From assembly GCA_964493325.1 (NCBI GenBank), contig CAZBMD010000003.1, positions 65,619 through 129,618 of the forward strand: a DNA stretch of 64,000 bases, written 5' to 3'. Made by a program: the position numbers and the translations under genes. Positions 45,100 through 53,942 of this stretch are shown here, piece by piece. The notes under the pieces are model-generated. The model saw nothing but the letters and a program-made list of their open reading frames with translations. It was not told the origin of the DNA and did no database searches. Each line of letters starts with the position of its first letter. The stretch's first letter is position 1. Origin of the DNA: CAZBMD01 sp964493325 (lineage in GTDB: Bacteria; Babelota; Babeliae; Babelales; RVW-14).

Positions 45100-45795
45100 A
45101 TGGATATGAAGCAAAAGCAATTAGCTTTCCCTCCAAATTTTTTTGAAACCAAGGCATGGTCTGAACAATCATTTGTATGTGGTATTGACGAAGTTGGGCG
45201 AGGGTGTCTTGCTGGCCCGCTCGTTGTTGCAGCTGTTATTTTGCCTCAAAACTCGTCATCTAATTTGCTTAAAGATTCTAAGGTTCTTGATGAAAAGAAT
45301 CGTGAAAAAGCGTATGACTGGATTATAAAAAATTGTTGGTATCAGGTTGTATTTTCCTGCAACTATACAATTGACCAGATGAATATTTATCAAGCAACGT
45401 TGAGTTTGATGAAAAAATCATACATTTCATTACTCGAAAAATTTGATCACAATATTGAAGATGTGCGTTTTGTTGTTGTTGATGCAATGCCGTTGGTTCT
45501 TGAAAAACCTTTTGTGCATGACGAGCTTGAGGTGCACCATTTTAATTATGGAGAGTCTGTTTCGCAATCAATTGCTGCAGCATCAATTGTTGCAAAGGTA
45601 ACACGTGACCGATTAATATCAAAAATGCATACATTGTTCCCTACTTTTGCATTTGAAAAACATAAAGGGTATGGGACGCCCGCACATATTGACACGCTTC
45701 TTGAATATGGGCCTTCTTTACTTCATCGTGCTTCTTTTATTTCGAACATCAAACATAAGGTAGAAAATCATGAAAGCCAGCAAGCCATTTTTTGA
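45100..45795 (+). CDS. rnhB: Ribonuclease HII
   Basis: 231 residues. CGIDEVGRGCLAGPLV holds the first catalytic Asp and Glu, VVVDAMP the next Asp, and SIAAASIVAKVTRDRLI the conserved SxxAASIxAKVxRD motif. HKGYGTPAH is typical of RNase HII. It removes ribonucleotides and RNA primers from DNA. No clear ribosome-binding site; ATG at 45100 chosen, with GTG 45094 and ATG 45106 as alternatives. The end overlaps the next gene by 26 bases. Confidence 0.93.
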   Translation: MDMKQKQLAFPPNFFETKAWSEQSFVCGIDEVGRGCLAGPLVVAAVILPQNSSSNLLKDSKVLDEKNREKAYDWIIKNCWYQVVFSCNYTIDQMNIYQATLSLMKKSYISLLEKFDHNIEDVRFVVVDAMPLVLEKPFVHDELEVHHFNYGESVSQSIAAASIVAKVTRDRLISKMHTLFPTFAFEKHKGYGTPAHIDTLLEYGPSLLHRASFISNIKHKVENHESQQAIF

Positions 45796-46423
45796 GAGCA
45801 GTGTGACCTGGCAACAGTTACAAACAAACATGCCTCCGTTTGCCGAAGTGATTGAAAGTAAGTTAGATCATTTTATTGCTCAAAGTTGGAAGTGGGATTA
45901 TTTTCCAGCGTTTGGATCATTGGTCCAAGTTATCACACAAGACCGTATAGTTTTTGGGTGCATTTCTCATGTTGAAACAGGGTCAATGGATCCTTTGCGT
46001 TATCCTTTTCCCTATCAAAAAACAGAAGAGGAGCTCATGAAAGAGCAGCCTCAAATTTTTGAATTTTTAAAGACTATGTTCAAAGTACATATTATTGGGT
46101 ATGTAGAAGTGCATGAGCCACAAAGTATTCGCTATTTGGTTCCGCCACAGCCGTGTAAGATTCATAGCTTTGTTTCGCACGCTGATCCTTTATTACAAAA
46201 TATTTTTTTTGAACAGGCCGATTATTTACACATTCTTTTTGCAGGGGCTCATCAGATACAAAACATTGATGAACTTTTACTTGCTATCTTGAGGCAACTT
46301 GGGCAATCTAACCTTCTTTCGCAAAAATTGCTTGATTTATTCTGTGAGACGTTCTCGTTGCTTATTGGTAATGACTATCGCAGAATGAAGCTTTTCTTGC
46401 AGCGCGTTCAGAAAATTATTTAA
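45770..46423 (+). CDS. HAS-barrel-like conserved protein
   Basis: 217 residues. The middle FGSLVQVI...GCISHVETGSMDPLRYPFPYQKT, then EEELMKEQPQIFEFLKTMF and VPPQPCKIHSFV, recalls the HAS-barrel (HerA-ATP synthase) domain proteins known from cyanobacteria and others. The family name is from memory and the match is by eye. No enzyme motif is seen. It starts inside rnhB with AAGG upstream, so the two are coupled, which hints at a DNA-related role. Confidence 0.55.
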   Translation: MKASKPFFESSVTWQQLQTNMPPFAEVIESKLDHFIAQSWKWDYFPAFGSLVQVITQDRIVFGCISHVETGSMDPLRYPFPYQKTEEELMKEQPQIFEFLKTMFKVHIIGYVEVHEPQSIRYLVPPQPCKIHSFVSHADPLLQNIFFEQADYLHILFAGAHQIQNIDELLLAILRQLGQSNLLSQKLLDLFCETFSLLIGNDYRRMKLFLQRVQKII

Positions 46424-46469
46424 TCTTCTTATTAATATGACATTATTTTATAACCACAAGTGAGGGGTC

Positions 46470-46979
46470 ATGATCATACGTTCATCAGCTTTATTTTTTG
46501 CTGTATTTTTATTATACGCTACACCTTGTTCTACTCTCACCATTGTTAAGATCAAAAACAAGTCAAATGTTGCAGTGATGGTTTCTTTGGTGGGGGTTGA
46601 CTCATCAGTGATTGAGATTGCTCCTAACTCATCAATAGATGTGCCTTCAATTACTGTGCCTCGCTCTGATACTTGTTTTACCTGTATACAACAAGAGCTG
46701 GGACAGTACCTGCAGGTTACAACTAAAAAATGCACATTTTTGATTGCTGAGGGTTATCATGCAATTGGTGGAAGACCAAGTCCTGCTGTGTGGGTGCAGT
46801 ATTTGACTCCTATTCAGAAAAAAAAGGGCGTTGTTGAGTATCAGCGTAATTCAAAGGTTCTTTTTTATTCCTACGGAACTTTATCTGAGAGGAGTCCCGA
46901 TTCGCTCTTGCCAATAAAAATGATTATTGAGAGTGATGGGATGATTGAACCTTCTTTAGGTAAGAGCTTGAATTCTTAG
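46470..46979 (+). CDS. Small secreted protein of unknown function
   Basis: 169 residues, signal peptide SSALFFAVFLLYATPCSTL, GTGAGGGG before the ATG. The mature part looks like an all-beta domain: TIVKIKNKSNVAVMVSLVG, IEIAPNSSIDVPSITVP, FTCIQQELGQYLQVTT, then VEYQRNSKVLFYSYG. One Cys pair is possible (Cys in CFTC and the later KKC). No family recognised. Confidence 0.65.
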   Translation: MIIRSSALFFAVFLLYATPCSTLTIVKIKNKSNVAVMVSLVGVDSSVIEIAPNSSIDVPSITVPRSDTCFTCIQQELGQYLQVTTKKCTFLIAEGYHAIGGRPSPAVWVQYLTPIQKKKGVVEYQRNSKVLFYSYGTLSERSPDSLLPIKMIIESDGMIEPSLGKSLNS

Positions 46980-47140
46980 ACTCTTAGACTTTTTTCATTG
47001 GCCTACTTATTTTTAATATTCAAATTGAATAATAATCAAAATAAATAAAAATATTATTGATAAAGTTAAATCGCGGGCTATATTTCTATTGTATTAACAA
47101 AAAAAATGATAGAAATATACTACTTTTAAAGGCCTGCTCA

Positions 47141-47341
47141 ATGGAACGTCTCAACATCAATAATTTATCTGGCAATGCTTCTTGGCATTGTTTATACGAA
47201 TCGGGATATGAGCCGATCTATGTCCCAACTCACACAATATCGTTTATTTTTACAGAAGAAGAACAGGAAGAAGAGTACGAGGAGAATGATGTAACACCAT
47301 CCTCCTCGATTATTATTTACGAAGCGGTAAGTAAGAAATAA
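47141..47341 (+). CDS. Possible small protein, acidic C-terminal half
   Basis: 66 residues from the ATG at 47141 (AAAGG upstream). An aromatic N-terminal half (WHCLYESGYEPIYVPTHTI) and an acidic run (EEEQEEEYEEN). The 3' end overlaps the convergent MCE gene by 29 bases. An in-frame TTG at 47057 would make a longer version. No homologue recognised; it could be a chance reading frame. Confidence 0.3.
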   Translation: MERLNINNLSGNASWHCLYESGYEPIYVPTHTISFIFTEEEQEEEYEENDVTPSSSIIIYEAVSKK

Positions 47342-48881
47342 AGTACTTGAGATCATCATCGCTAAAGCGGATGCCTCCACCCAAGAAAGGGTTAGCGCTT
47401 TTTTTACTGTAGATATCATCAACACCAAATGTGGTGTACAGATTCTTAAGAAAGAATGCTTTATTTATCCACTTAACGTGTGGTCGTGTATCGTTAAGTC
47501 GGTTAACACCGGCAAAGTCGAATGCTTCTAGTGAAGTGACCCAGTGTACCCAATTGGTTTTGAGTGGTACGTAGTAATCACAGCCTACACCAAAGGTATT
47601 TTCGAACAGGCCTATGCGGAAAACTAAGCGATCAAAGCGTTTACCAAATTGAAGACCAAATAAGATATCATTTTTCTTTTGAACAACGCGTTCAACAGTC
47701 TCTGCAAATTCAACTTTACGTTCTATTGGAATATCAAGCTGGCTTGGTACCAAGACAGTGCCATTGATGTCTTTTCGTGTGTATGTGGTTACATCACGAG
47801 AGATGCTGCCTTTTTCATCGCTCACGAGTTGCAGCATGTAAAAGCAGTCCGAATTTGGACGAAGCTTCAATTCAAAATAACCCTTTGCATTTGGATTCCT
47901 GAGCATAGTTTCTGAGTGCATGTCGATATTCAGCATGAGGGCCTGTGTGCGGCCGATATAATCTTTGAGTCCTCTGATAGTACGTTTGAGGTCTGAGTAG
48001 GTTTCGTCTTCGTTAATTAACTTGCCAATAACACCTTTGCCCGTGTTAATTTTTTCCATAACTTGGCTAGCTTCTTTAAAGGTGTCGCGGGCTTGAATTG
48101 CCGTATCTTCAACTTGCTCAAACGCACTTCCAACTGTTTTAGTTGTTGCACCAATGTCGCCAGTTAGTTTGTTAGCATTATTTTGAATGTTGAGCGAAAC
48201 ATCGCGCACATTATTGGTAATACTTGGTACGCCTTCTTTGAGATACTCAGCGGTTGCTCTAAAATCACCAATCATCACATTGATATTTTCTTCGTTCGCA
48301 TGCAATGTTCGTTGTAGAATGGTCGAAAAATCAGCGATGCGATCGGACGCTTTTGCAATTGAGTTTAGAGCAAGGCGCATATTGTCTTCGCCTTGTCGAG
48401 TTGCAAAAACATTTTTAAATGACGAGGCGATATCTTGCACCGTTGTTGCGATGTCTCGGAACTGGTCCAAAAGTTCGCCAACATTGGCAGGTGTTTTGCC
48501 CGGCATAGAAAGAGCGCTACCTGGAAGTAGTAAACCGGTTGATGAATCACCTGGATCAATTTCCAAACTTTTTGTTCCTATCAAACCTTCTTGAATAACT
48601 CTTGCGTAGGCATTTTTGGCAAGCTTGTTGTACTTGCTTAGTCGCATGACAATCTCGGCTTTGCCGCTATCAAGAAGTTCGATATTTTCAACCCAACCGA
48701 CATCAACACCAGCAATTTTTACGGGTGATTTGATGGTCAATCCACCTGTATCATCAAAATAGGCCTTGTATGTGTAGTATTGATTTTTATCGAGACGAAT
48801 TGCTCGAATATTAATGCTGAGATAAAGAAATGTGCCTATGGCAATGAGGATAAATAGTCCAACGCGTGTTTCTAATTTCAC
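47313..48881 (-). CDS. MCE (MlaD-like) domain protein
   Basis: 522 residues. N-terminal membrane anchor (RVGLFILIAIGTFLYLSI) followed by the MCE domain: YKAYFDDTGGLTIKSPVKIAGVDVGWVENIEL. A long helical region (about 145-290) follows, then a C-terminal 200-residue domain rich in beta strands (FGLQFGKRFDRLVFRIGLFENTFGVGCDYYVPLK) that looks like an outer-membrane or beta-rich module. MCE proteins move lipids across the envelope with an ABC transporter. GTG start with AAGAAGGTAA upstream. It follows the gspK gene by 16 bases. Confidence 0.88.
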   Translation of the reverse strand: MKLETRVGLFILIAIGTFLYLSINIRAIRLDKNQYYTYKAYFDDTGGLTIKSPVKIAGVDVGWVENIELLDSGKAEIVMRLSKYNKLAKNAYARVIQEGLIGTKSLEIDPGDSSTGLLLPGSALSMPGKTPANVGELLDQFRDIATTVQDIASSFKNVFATRQGEDNMRLALNSIAKASDRIADFSTILQRTLHANEENINVMIGDFRATAEYLKEGVPSITNNVRDVSLNIQNNANKLTGDIGATTKTVGSAFEQVEDTAIQARDTFKEASQVMEKINTGKGVIGKLINEDETYSDLKRTIRGLKDYIGRTQALMLNIDMHSETMLRNPNAKGYFELKLRPNSDCFYMLQLVSDEKGSISRDVTTYTRKDINGTVLVPSQLDIPIERKVEFAETVERVVQKKNDILFGLQFGKRFDRLVFRIGLFENTFGVGCDYYVPLKTNWVHWVTSLEAFDFAGVNRLNDTRPHVKWINKAFFLKNLYTTFGVDDIYSKKSANPFLGGGIRFSDDDLKYFISYLPLRK

Positions 48882-48897
48882 AAAATATTACCTTCTT

Positions 48898-50076
48898 TTA
48901 AAGCCAGTAAATCTTCTCGATTTTGAAGCTTTTTCTAGACTGAGCAGGAGGTTGCTTTCTACTATTCCCTTGGCTCGAAGCCTTATCATCCTTGATACTT
49001 TTTTGATCTTGCGGCTGATTGTTTTTATCAGCTTGAGGATCTTTCTCCGTAATCTCACGGATTATGGCCAGAAGTTTCTGTTCAACGTGACCAACTTTTC
49101 CACAAGATAGCACAGAATAAACGCGAGGCCCAAATTCTTTAGAAAAAATTCGGTTCACCTCTTTTAAAAATTTTGGTTTTTCTCCATAAAGAGGTTCAAT
49201 TGACTTCCAATTATTTTCCCAATCTTTTGACCATTGAGGGTTAAAAGAGCTCGTGATTTGTTTGAATACATTTTTGAGTTTCGATGCGTCATCAGCAGCT
49301 GGGCGGCGTAACCCCAAGATTGCGCACAGTGCATCAGAGAGCACCATAACATCCATGCTATCACCGCTTGACCAGATGGTAAAAATATCTTGCAGCATGA
49401 GTTCTGCATTTGGTTCACTTTTTTTATTTTTTGCTGCCGACTGAGGTGGGCTATAAAAAATATCTAGTTGCTCAAGACCTGGGACGAGCGACAGTTCTGA
49501 GATATCATCAAGTCGCTTTTTTCTCTTGGATAAAAATTCGGTGAGGCGTTTGAGAATTTCTCCCGCTTTGAGTTTTCCAGGAATTTCAAGTCCTTGAAGA
49601 AACGCTTGGTATTCTTTTTTGAATTCTTGTTTTTTAAAATCAAAAGCGTTGTTGATATTAATTTTTCCATCTTCAGCACTGATGCAAAATTTGATTTGGC
49701 CATCAAACCCCTCAACTTTTTCAGTCAGGTCATATGTTTTCCAGCGGTTTAAATTCGGTAACAGGCGGGTAAGCAGGGTGCGCGCATTTTTTGTTTTTGC
49801 ATCGGTAGATTGATCATTGTCTTTTTCGGTTGGCAGTTGAGTGAACGCTTGTTGAGATTCACGTTCTTTTTCTCTTTTTTCGTCCACAAGTGCTGTTGCC
49901 ATTGCAATGTGCACGCCACTTAGAGCCAGCATTTCGGCATGTTCACGATCTATCATGGTTTTGGTAAAAAGTGATCCAACCAGAACATTGCGTAAGAGTT
50001 GTTCGGTGAAAATTACAATCACGGCAAGAATGAGCAGACAAAAAATCATGATAGATCCAGGTTGTTGACGCTTCAT
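48898..50076 (-). CDS. gspK: GspK-like minor pseudopilin
   Basis: 392 residues. The N-terminus RQQPGSIMIFCLLILAVIVIF is a prepilin leader with Gly before the hydrophobic helix and without Glu at position 5, as in GspK, the tip pseudopilin. EDGKININNAF and LSLVPGLEQLD match the GspK family. It has low-complexity charged insertions (KREKERESQQAF, TEKDNDQSTDAKTKNA) and a long polar C-terminal tail (QADKNNQPQDQKSIKDDKAS) not usual for the family. The start overlaps the gspJ stop (ATGA). Confidence 0.83.
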   Translation of the reverse strand: MKRQQPGSIMIFCLLILAVIVIFTEQLLRNVLVGSLFTKTMIDREHAEMLALSGVHIAMATALVDEKREKERESQQAFTQLPTEKDNDQSTDAKTKNARTLLTRLLPNLNRWKTYDLTEKVEGFDGQIKFCISAEDGKININNAFDFKKQEFKKEYQAFLQGLEIPGKLKAGEILKRLTEFLSKRKKRLDDISELSLVPGLEQLDIFYSPPQSAAKNKKSEPNAELMLQDIFTIWSSGDSMDVMVLSDALCAILGLRRPAADDASKLKNVFKQITSSFNPQWSKDWENNWKSIEPLYGEKPKFLKEVNRIFSKEFGPRVYSVLSCGKVGHVEQKLLAIIREITEKDPQADKNNQPQDQKSIKDDKASSQGNSRKQPPAQSRKSFKIEKIYWL

Positions 50077-51113
50077 GATAATCCTCCCGTGTTTGGAGGT
50101 GTTGCTGGCTGTTGAGGTGTTGCGGTAGGCGAGGATGTTTCAGGAATAGCAGTTGCTTGCTGGTTTTTATCTTTACCCTCAGAATCCTTGGCACTAGTGG
50201 CCTGATCTTCTTTTTCTGGCTCAAATGGCGTTGGGTATGAAAATACAGGTGTCATGATATGAAACGTGCGCTCGCGCTGAAGTGTATCGTTCCATAAAAC
50301 AACAGTTAGTTCGATGGTTTTAGGGACAACACCTTTTGTTTCGGGTTTGTCGCCCCACGTAAAAAATCTTACTTCTGTTGGTTCTTGTTTTTCTTTGTTT
50401 TCTGGATCTTCTTTTTTTTCTGTAACCATTTCAATAAACATTGTTTTGATATTATCGGTTACAAGATGCGTTGTTATTCTTGGTTGTTTGTTTTGTGCAA
50501 CATCGTCCTCATTCTCTTTCATACTTACGTTTTCAAGATCGATTGTTTCTTTACGATACAAGTTGTAACTTGTTTTATCGCCTTTGCTTTTTGCTTTATC
50601 AGGAACAAGCTCGTACATGACGCGAGCCATGCGTACTTTTTTTTCACCATACACTTGAAGAGGGTTGGATGTAATAAAATTGATCGATTTGAAAAGCTCG
50701 TATCGTTTGCCGTCAATGCGTATTGTGGCATCTTCATAGATAGTTGTTTGTAAAAAAATTTTTAATTTGTCAGAGCGCTTTTCTTTCTCAGTTTCTTTTT
50801 CTTTTTCAGAACCTTTATCAGCTTCAGGTTTTTTTTCAGCCTCTTTTTCTTCTTTTTTTGCCTCTTGGGCCTCTTTTTTTTCCTTGTCTGGGATAATAGT
50901 TTCGCTTAAAAATGGAATAAACATTGTAGAAAAATCGCGTTCAACCTGGTTAAAGAGGAGGCAAGCTTTTCGTGTGGTAGCCATATGGCCGCGAACATTT
51001 TCAAGTGACTTTGCAGCATTTTGGTATGCCTGCATCATGCCAAGCATAATGAAGCTTGAAAGAGACAGCGAGATCATCAGCTCAATAAGAGAAAAAGCGT
51101 GCATCCTCTTCAT
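50073..51113 (-). CDS. gspJ: GspJ-like minor pseudopilin with low-complexity insertions
   Basis: 346 residues, against about 200 for typical GspJ. Prepilin signature MHAFSLIELMISLSL, with Ala at the -1 position of the cleavage site. The excess length is a Lys/Glu-rich run (about residues 79-115; KKEAQEAKKEEKEAEKKPE and more) and a Pro/Thr/Ala/Gln-rich C-terminus (PTATPQQPATPPNTGG). Minor pseudopilin at the tip of the type II secretion pseudopilus. It overlaps gspI by 4 bases. Confidence 0.82.
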   Translation of the reverse strand: MKRMHAFSLIELMISLSLSSFIMLGMMQAYQNAAKSLENVRGHMATTRKACLLFNQVERDFSTMFIPFLSETIIPDKEKKEAQEAKKEEKEAEKKPEADKGSEKEKETEKEKRSDKLKIFLQTTIYEDATIRIDGKRYELFKSINFITSNPLQVYGEKKVRMARVMYELVPDKAKSKGDKTSYNLYRKETIDLENVSMKENEDDVAQNKQPRITTHLVTDNIKTMFIEMVTEKKEDPENKEKQEPTEVRFFTWGDKPETKGVVPKTIELTVVLWNDTLQRERTFHIMTPVFSYPTPFEPEKEDQATSAKDSEGKDKNQQATAIPETSSPTATPQQPATPPNTGGLS

Positions 51114-51514
51114 GATTTTTTATCCGGAAATTCAGGTTTTTTAAAAACAAAACATATCATCTTAGTTGTTTTGACTGCACCATCTTTTTTCCACAAGCCT
51201 TCGGTTTGAATAAAATGCAGTGAGTCTTTCAGTTCTTTAAGACTTGATTTGTTATTAATTTCAATTGATTCGGAGGCTATTTTGATATTAGGTTTTTCCA
51301 GTTGAACGGTGATGCGCTTTCCAGGTGCGGGGGGTGTGAGCAGCTGTTTGTATAATTCTTTTTTAATTAAAAAAAGATTTTCAATGGCTGTTTGGTGGTC
51401 TGCAACGCGAAAATAAGAGCGGAATTGAACATCAGCCGTGATGACAACAGCTGATGTCAGAATGAATAGTGCAATGAGAACTTCAAGAAGTGTAAATGCT
51501 GAGGAATTTTTCAC
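51110..51514 (-). CDS. gspI: GspI-like minor pseudopilin
   Basis: 134 residues, usual size. Prepilin signature SSAFTLLEVLIALFILTS, with Glu at +5 and Ala instead of Gly at -1. The periplasmic part is short. Forms the pseudopilus tip complex with GspJ and GspK. Overlaps both neighbours by 4 bases. Confidence 0.83.
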   Translation of the reverse strand: MKNSSAFTLLEVLIALFILTSAVVITADVQFRSYFRVADHQTAIENLFLIKKELYKQLLTPPAPGKRITVQLEKPNIKIASESIEINNKSSLKELKDSLHFIQTEGLWKKDGAVKTTKMICFVFKKPEFPDKKS

Positions 51515-52077
51515 GATTCTCGCCCCGGACGAATAAAGCCATCAAGTAATTCAAAGCGCCCAAAAAAAGGCATCATTTTAAGTGTTACGTTAATCTCTTT
51601 TTTATCTTTCTCATTAGGTGTTCGGGTGAGGTGCAAAAATACGTCTTGCACCAGGCCGTCAGAAATGATGTAGCAGTGACCAATGCCTTTGTTGTCACTG
51701 AGCATCTCTTCTCTGCCAGCGTAAAGCGCCTTAATTTTTACAGCCTCAGGGAACTTGTACCGCGTCTTTAAATAAGAAGAGGAAACCTGTTCATAAATTT
51801 TTTGCTGGGGTTTTTCGGGATCTTTTTTTTCTTGTTCAATCAGCACAAGGTCTCTACCTTCGACAACAGATTTGAATGTCAGACGGTAGATCCCTTGGCT
51901 TGAAATTGCTTCTTGCCGAGCAAAGATAACCAGATTGTTCAAATCATCAACAATGCTTGGCCATTCTGTGCTCGGTTGTCTGCCTATCATGCGTGGCAGA
52001 ATGAGTGTTGCCATTGTCGCAATAAGTGCAATGACAATCATCATCTCAATGAGAGAAAATCCATTGCGATGAATCAT
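51511..52077 (-). CDS. gspH: GspH-like minor pseudopilin
   Basis: 188 residues from the ATG at 52077; the longer frame starting at 52146 would run through the gspG stop region and put 23 unlikely residues before the leader. Signature RNGFSLIEMMIVIALIATMATLILP, with the consensus Gly at -1. The C-terminus is beta-rich. Minor pseudopilin linking the GspG fibre to the tip. It starts 8 bases after gspG. Confidence 0.82.
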   Translation of the reverse strand: MIHRNGFSLIEMMIVIALIATMATLILPRMIGRQPSTEWPSIVDDLNNLVIFARQEAISSQGIYRLTFKSVVEGRDLVLIEQEKKDPEKPQQKIYEQVSSSYLKTRYKFPEAVKIKALYAGREEMLSDNKGIGHCYIISDGLVQDVFLHLTRTPNEKDKKEINVTLKMMPFFGRFELLDGFIRPGRES

Positions 52078-52084
52078 CACCAAT

Positions 52085-52531
52085 CTATGCTCCGTCGTAC
52101 AGTTCGGCATCTTGGCCTGTGCCGCCTTCTTCACCGTTTGCGCCATATGAGATTATTTCAAAATTTTTGAATTTATCTTTATGTTTTTCAGGGGGGTGGT
52201 TATAAATAATTTCGTTATCCCATTTGTCGCGCAAGAAATCTTCTTTGGTGTATGGGCCTTCCCATTTTTGTGCAATTTCTGGTCGGGATGGTGCTTCTAT
52301 TAGAGCGTTCAGACCGCCTTCGTCCTTGCGTGGGTAGTGGCCAATATCCATATTGTATTCAGTAATGGATGATTTAAGTTGTGAAAGAATGGCCTTTGTG
52401 CCCGTTACTTTTGCTTTGCCAAACATTCCCATAATTCGAGGGCCCATCATAGATAAAATGAGTCCGATGATAAACAAAACGACCATCATTTCCATCAGAG
52501 AAAACGCGTTTTGTTTTTTGATATAATTCAT
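52085..52531 (-). CDS. gspG: GspG major pseudopilin
   Basis: 148 residues. Leader KKQNAFSLMEMMVVLFIIGLI with Ala at -1, then the GspG signature: GHYPRKDEGGLNALIEAP, DKWDNEIIYNHP, ISYGANGEEGGTGQDAEL. The last region matches the calcium-site loop of GspG. Main subunit of the type II secretion pseudopilus. Together with F, H, I, J and K it makes a compact operon; GspD, GspE, GspC, GspL and GspM are not in the window. Confidence 0.92.
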   Translation of the reverse strand: MNYIKKQNAFSLMEMMVVLFIIGLILSMMGPRIMGMFGKAKVTGTKAILSQLKSSITEYNMDIGHYPRKDEGGLNALIEAPSRPEIAQKWEGPYTKEDFLRDKWDNEIIYNHPPEKHKDKFKNFEIISYGANGEEGGTGQDAELYDGA

Positions 52532-52587
52532 ACGATCCTTTCAATTAATGTACCTAAAACGTCGTGATTAATTTTTGACTCTTACTT

Positions 52588-53799
52588 TTATCCAGGCATA
52601 TCATTCAAACTGATGATAGGCAAGAATATCGAAATTACAATAAACCCAACAATGACGCCAATCAGCATGGTCATAATTGGTGAAATTTTTGCTGTTAGGC
52701 CATCGGTAATTTCGGTTAGCTCTACGTCGTAGTCAGTGCCTACGGTCATGAGCATTTCGCCAAGCTTGCCCGATTGTTCACCGGTGCTGATCATGTAGCT
52801 TGCGATGGTCGGGAATATCCCTGTTTCTTTTAAATATTTAGCTATTTTACCTTCTTTGATAATTTTGTCGCGGGCTTCGTTAAGACGCTTTGCAAGCACT
52901 TTGTTATCAACAATATTGCAAACAATTTCTAGAGCTTCTGACAAATTGACGCCGCTATCAAGCAGCATGCCAAGTGTTTTACTAAATTGAACAACTGCCT
53001 TGGTGCGCGAAAAATAGGCAGTCATGGGAAAGCGCAAAAAAATATCATCAAGTCGGTACTTGCCTGCAGGGGTTGATTTCCAGTACGAAAATAATAAGCC
53101 AATACCTGCAGCGCCACCAGCAATGAGTAGAAAATGGTTAGAAAAAAGATTTGATACATTGATCAGAAATTTAGTAGGGGCAGGAAGTTCTTTGCCCATT
53201 TTTTCAAACATGACAGAAATTTTTGGGACGACCACGGTGAGCAGACCAGTTACAATGAGCACGATAAAACAGAGCATCATGATAGGGTTGGACATTGCTT
53301 TTTTAATACGCTTTTTTGTTTCTTCGCTTTTTTCAAGATAGGAGGTCAATCGCTCCAAGATGAAATCAAGTTTACCACTTGCTTCACCCGCTTTGACGAG
53401 CTGGATGTACACATTGGAAAAAACTTTTGGATATTTTGACATTTCTTTTGCAAGCGGTTCGCCCGATTTGATGCCGTCTTTAATTTTGATAAGAATACGG
53501 CGAAATTTTCCTTCAAATTGTTCAATCAAAAGTTCAATTGCTTGCAATAGCGGGACACCTGATCGTAGCAAGACGCTGAGTTGCTTCGTAAAGATTACTT
53601 TGGTTTTTGCATCAATTGGCTTTTCAAAAAGACTGCCAAGAAACGAACCTCCTCCGTCAGATTGCACTTCAACAATACTGGTTGGCATTAGCCCTTGGCC
53701 TTTGAGCATTTCTTTTGCTGCTTGAGCAGATGATGCGTCGATGGTTCCGGCCACTTTTGTGCCGCGTCTATTAAATGAGTCGTATTGATAAAGGGGCAT
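52588..53799 (-). CDS. gspF: GspF inner-membrane platform protein
   Basis: 403 residues, usual length. N-terminus YQYDSFNRRGTKVAGTIDA, the first T2SSF domain with TKQLSVLLRSGVPLLQAIELL, membrane spans near 168-190 and 220-242, the second T2SSF domain with STGEQSGKLGEML, and a C-terminal span. Platform for the pseudopilus and partner of the GspE ATPase. AAGGAAGG precedes the ATG. First gene of the F-G-H-I-J-K-MCE operon. Confidence 0.93.
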   Translation of the reverse strand: MPLYQYDSFNRRGTKVAGTIDASSAQAAKEMLKGQGLMPTSIVEVQSDGGGSFLGSLFEKPIDAKTKVIFTKQLSVLLRSGVPLLQAIELLIEQFEGKFRRILIKIKDGIKSGEPLAKEMSKYPKVFSNVYIQLVKAGEASGKLDFILERLTSYLEKSEETKKRIKKAMSNPIMMLCFIVLIVTGLLTVVVPKISVMFEKMGKELPAPTKFLINVSNLFSNHFLLIAGGAAGIGLLFSYWKSTPAGKYRLDDIFLRFPMTAYFSRTKAVVQFSKTLGMLLDSGVNLSEALEIVCNIVDNKVLAKRLNEARDKIIKEGKIAKYLKETGIFPTIASYMISTGEQSGKLGEMLMTVGTDYDVELTEITDGLTAKISPIMTMLIGVIVGFIVISIFLPIISLNDMPG

Positions 53800-53942
53800 G
53801 TCGTGCCTTCCTTATGGTAGAGTGAATCAGATCTTAAAATTTACTTGCCAAATAAGAATGCAGCTTGGTATCTTCACGTAGTTTTAATTTCCACGCATTG
53901 TTTCTCAGTTATATTTCGTACTCTATCAGAAAGGGTTCAGTT

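Noticed and set aside
52078..52146. Longer form of GspH starting at 52146
   Set aside because: It would overlap the gspG coding region and put 23 non-leader residues before the prepilin signature.
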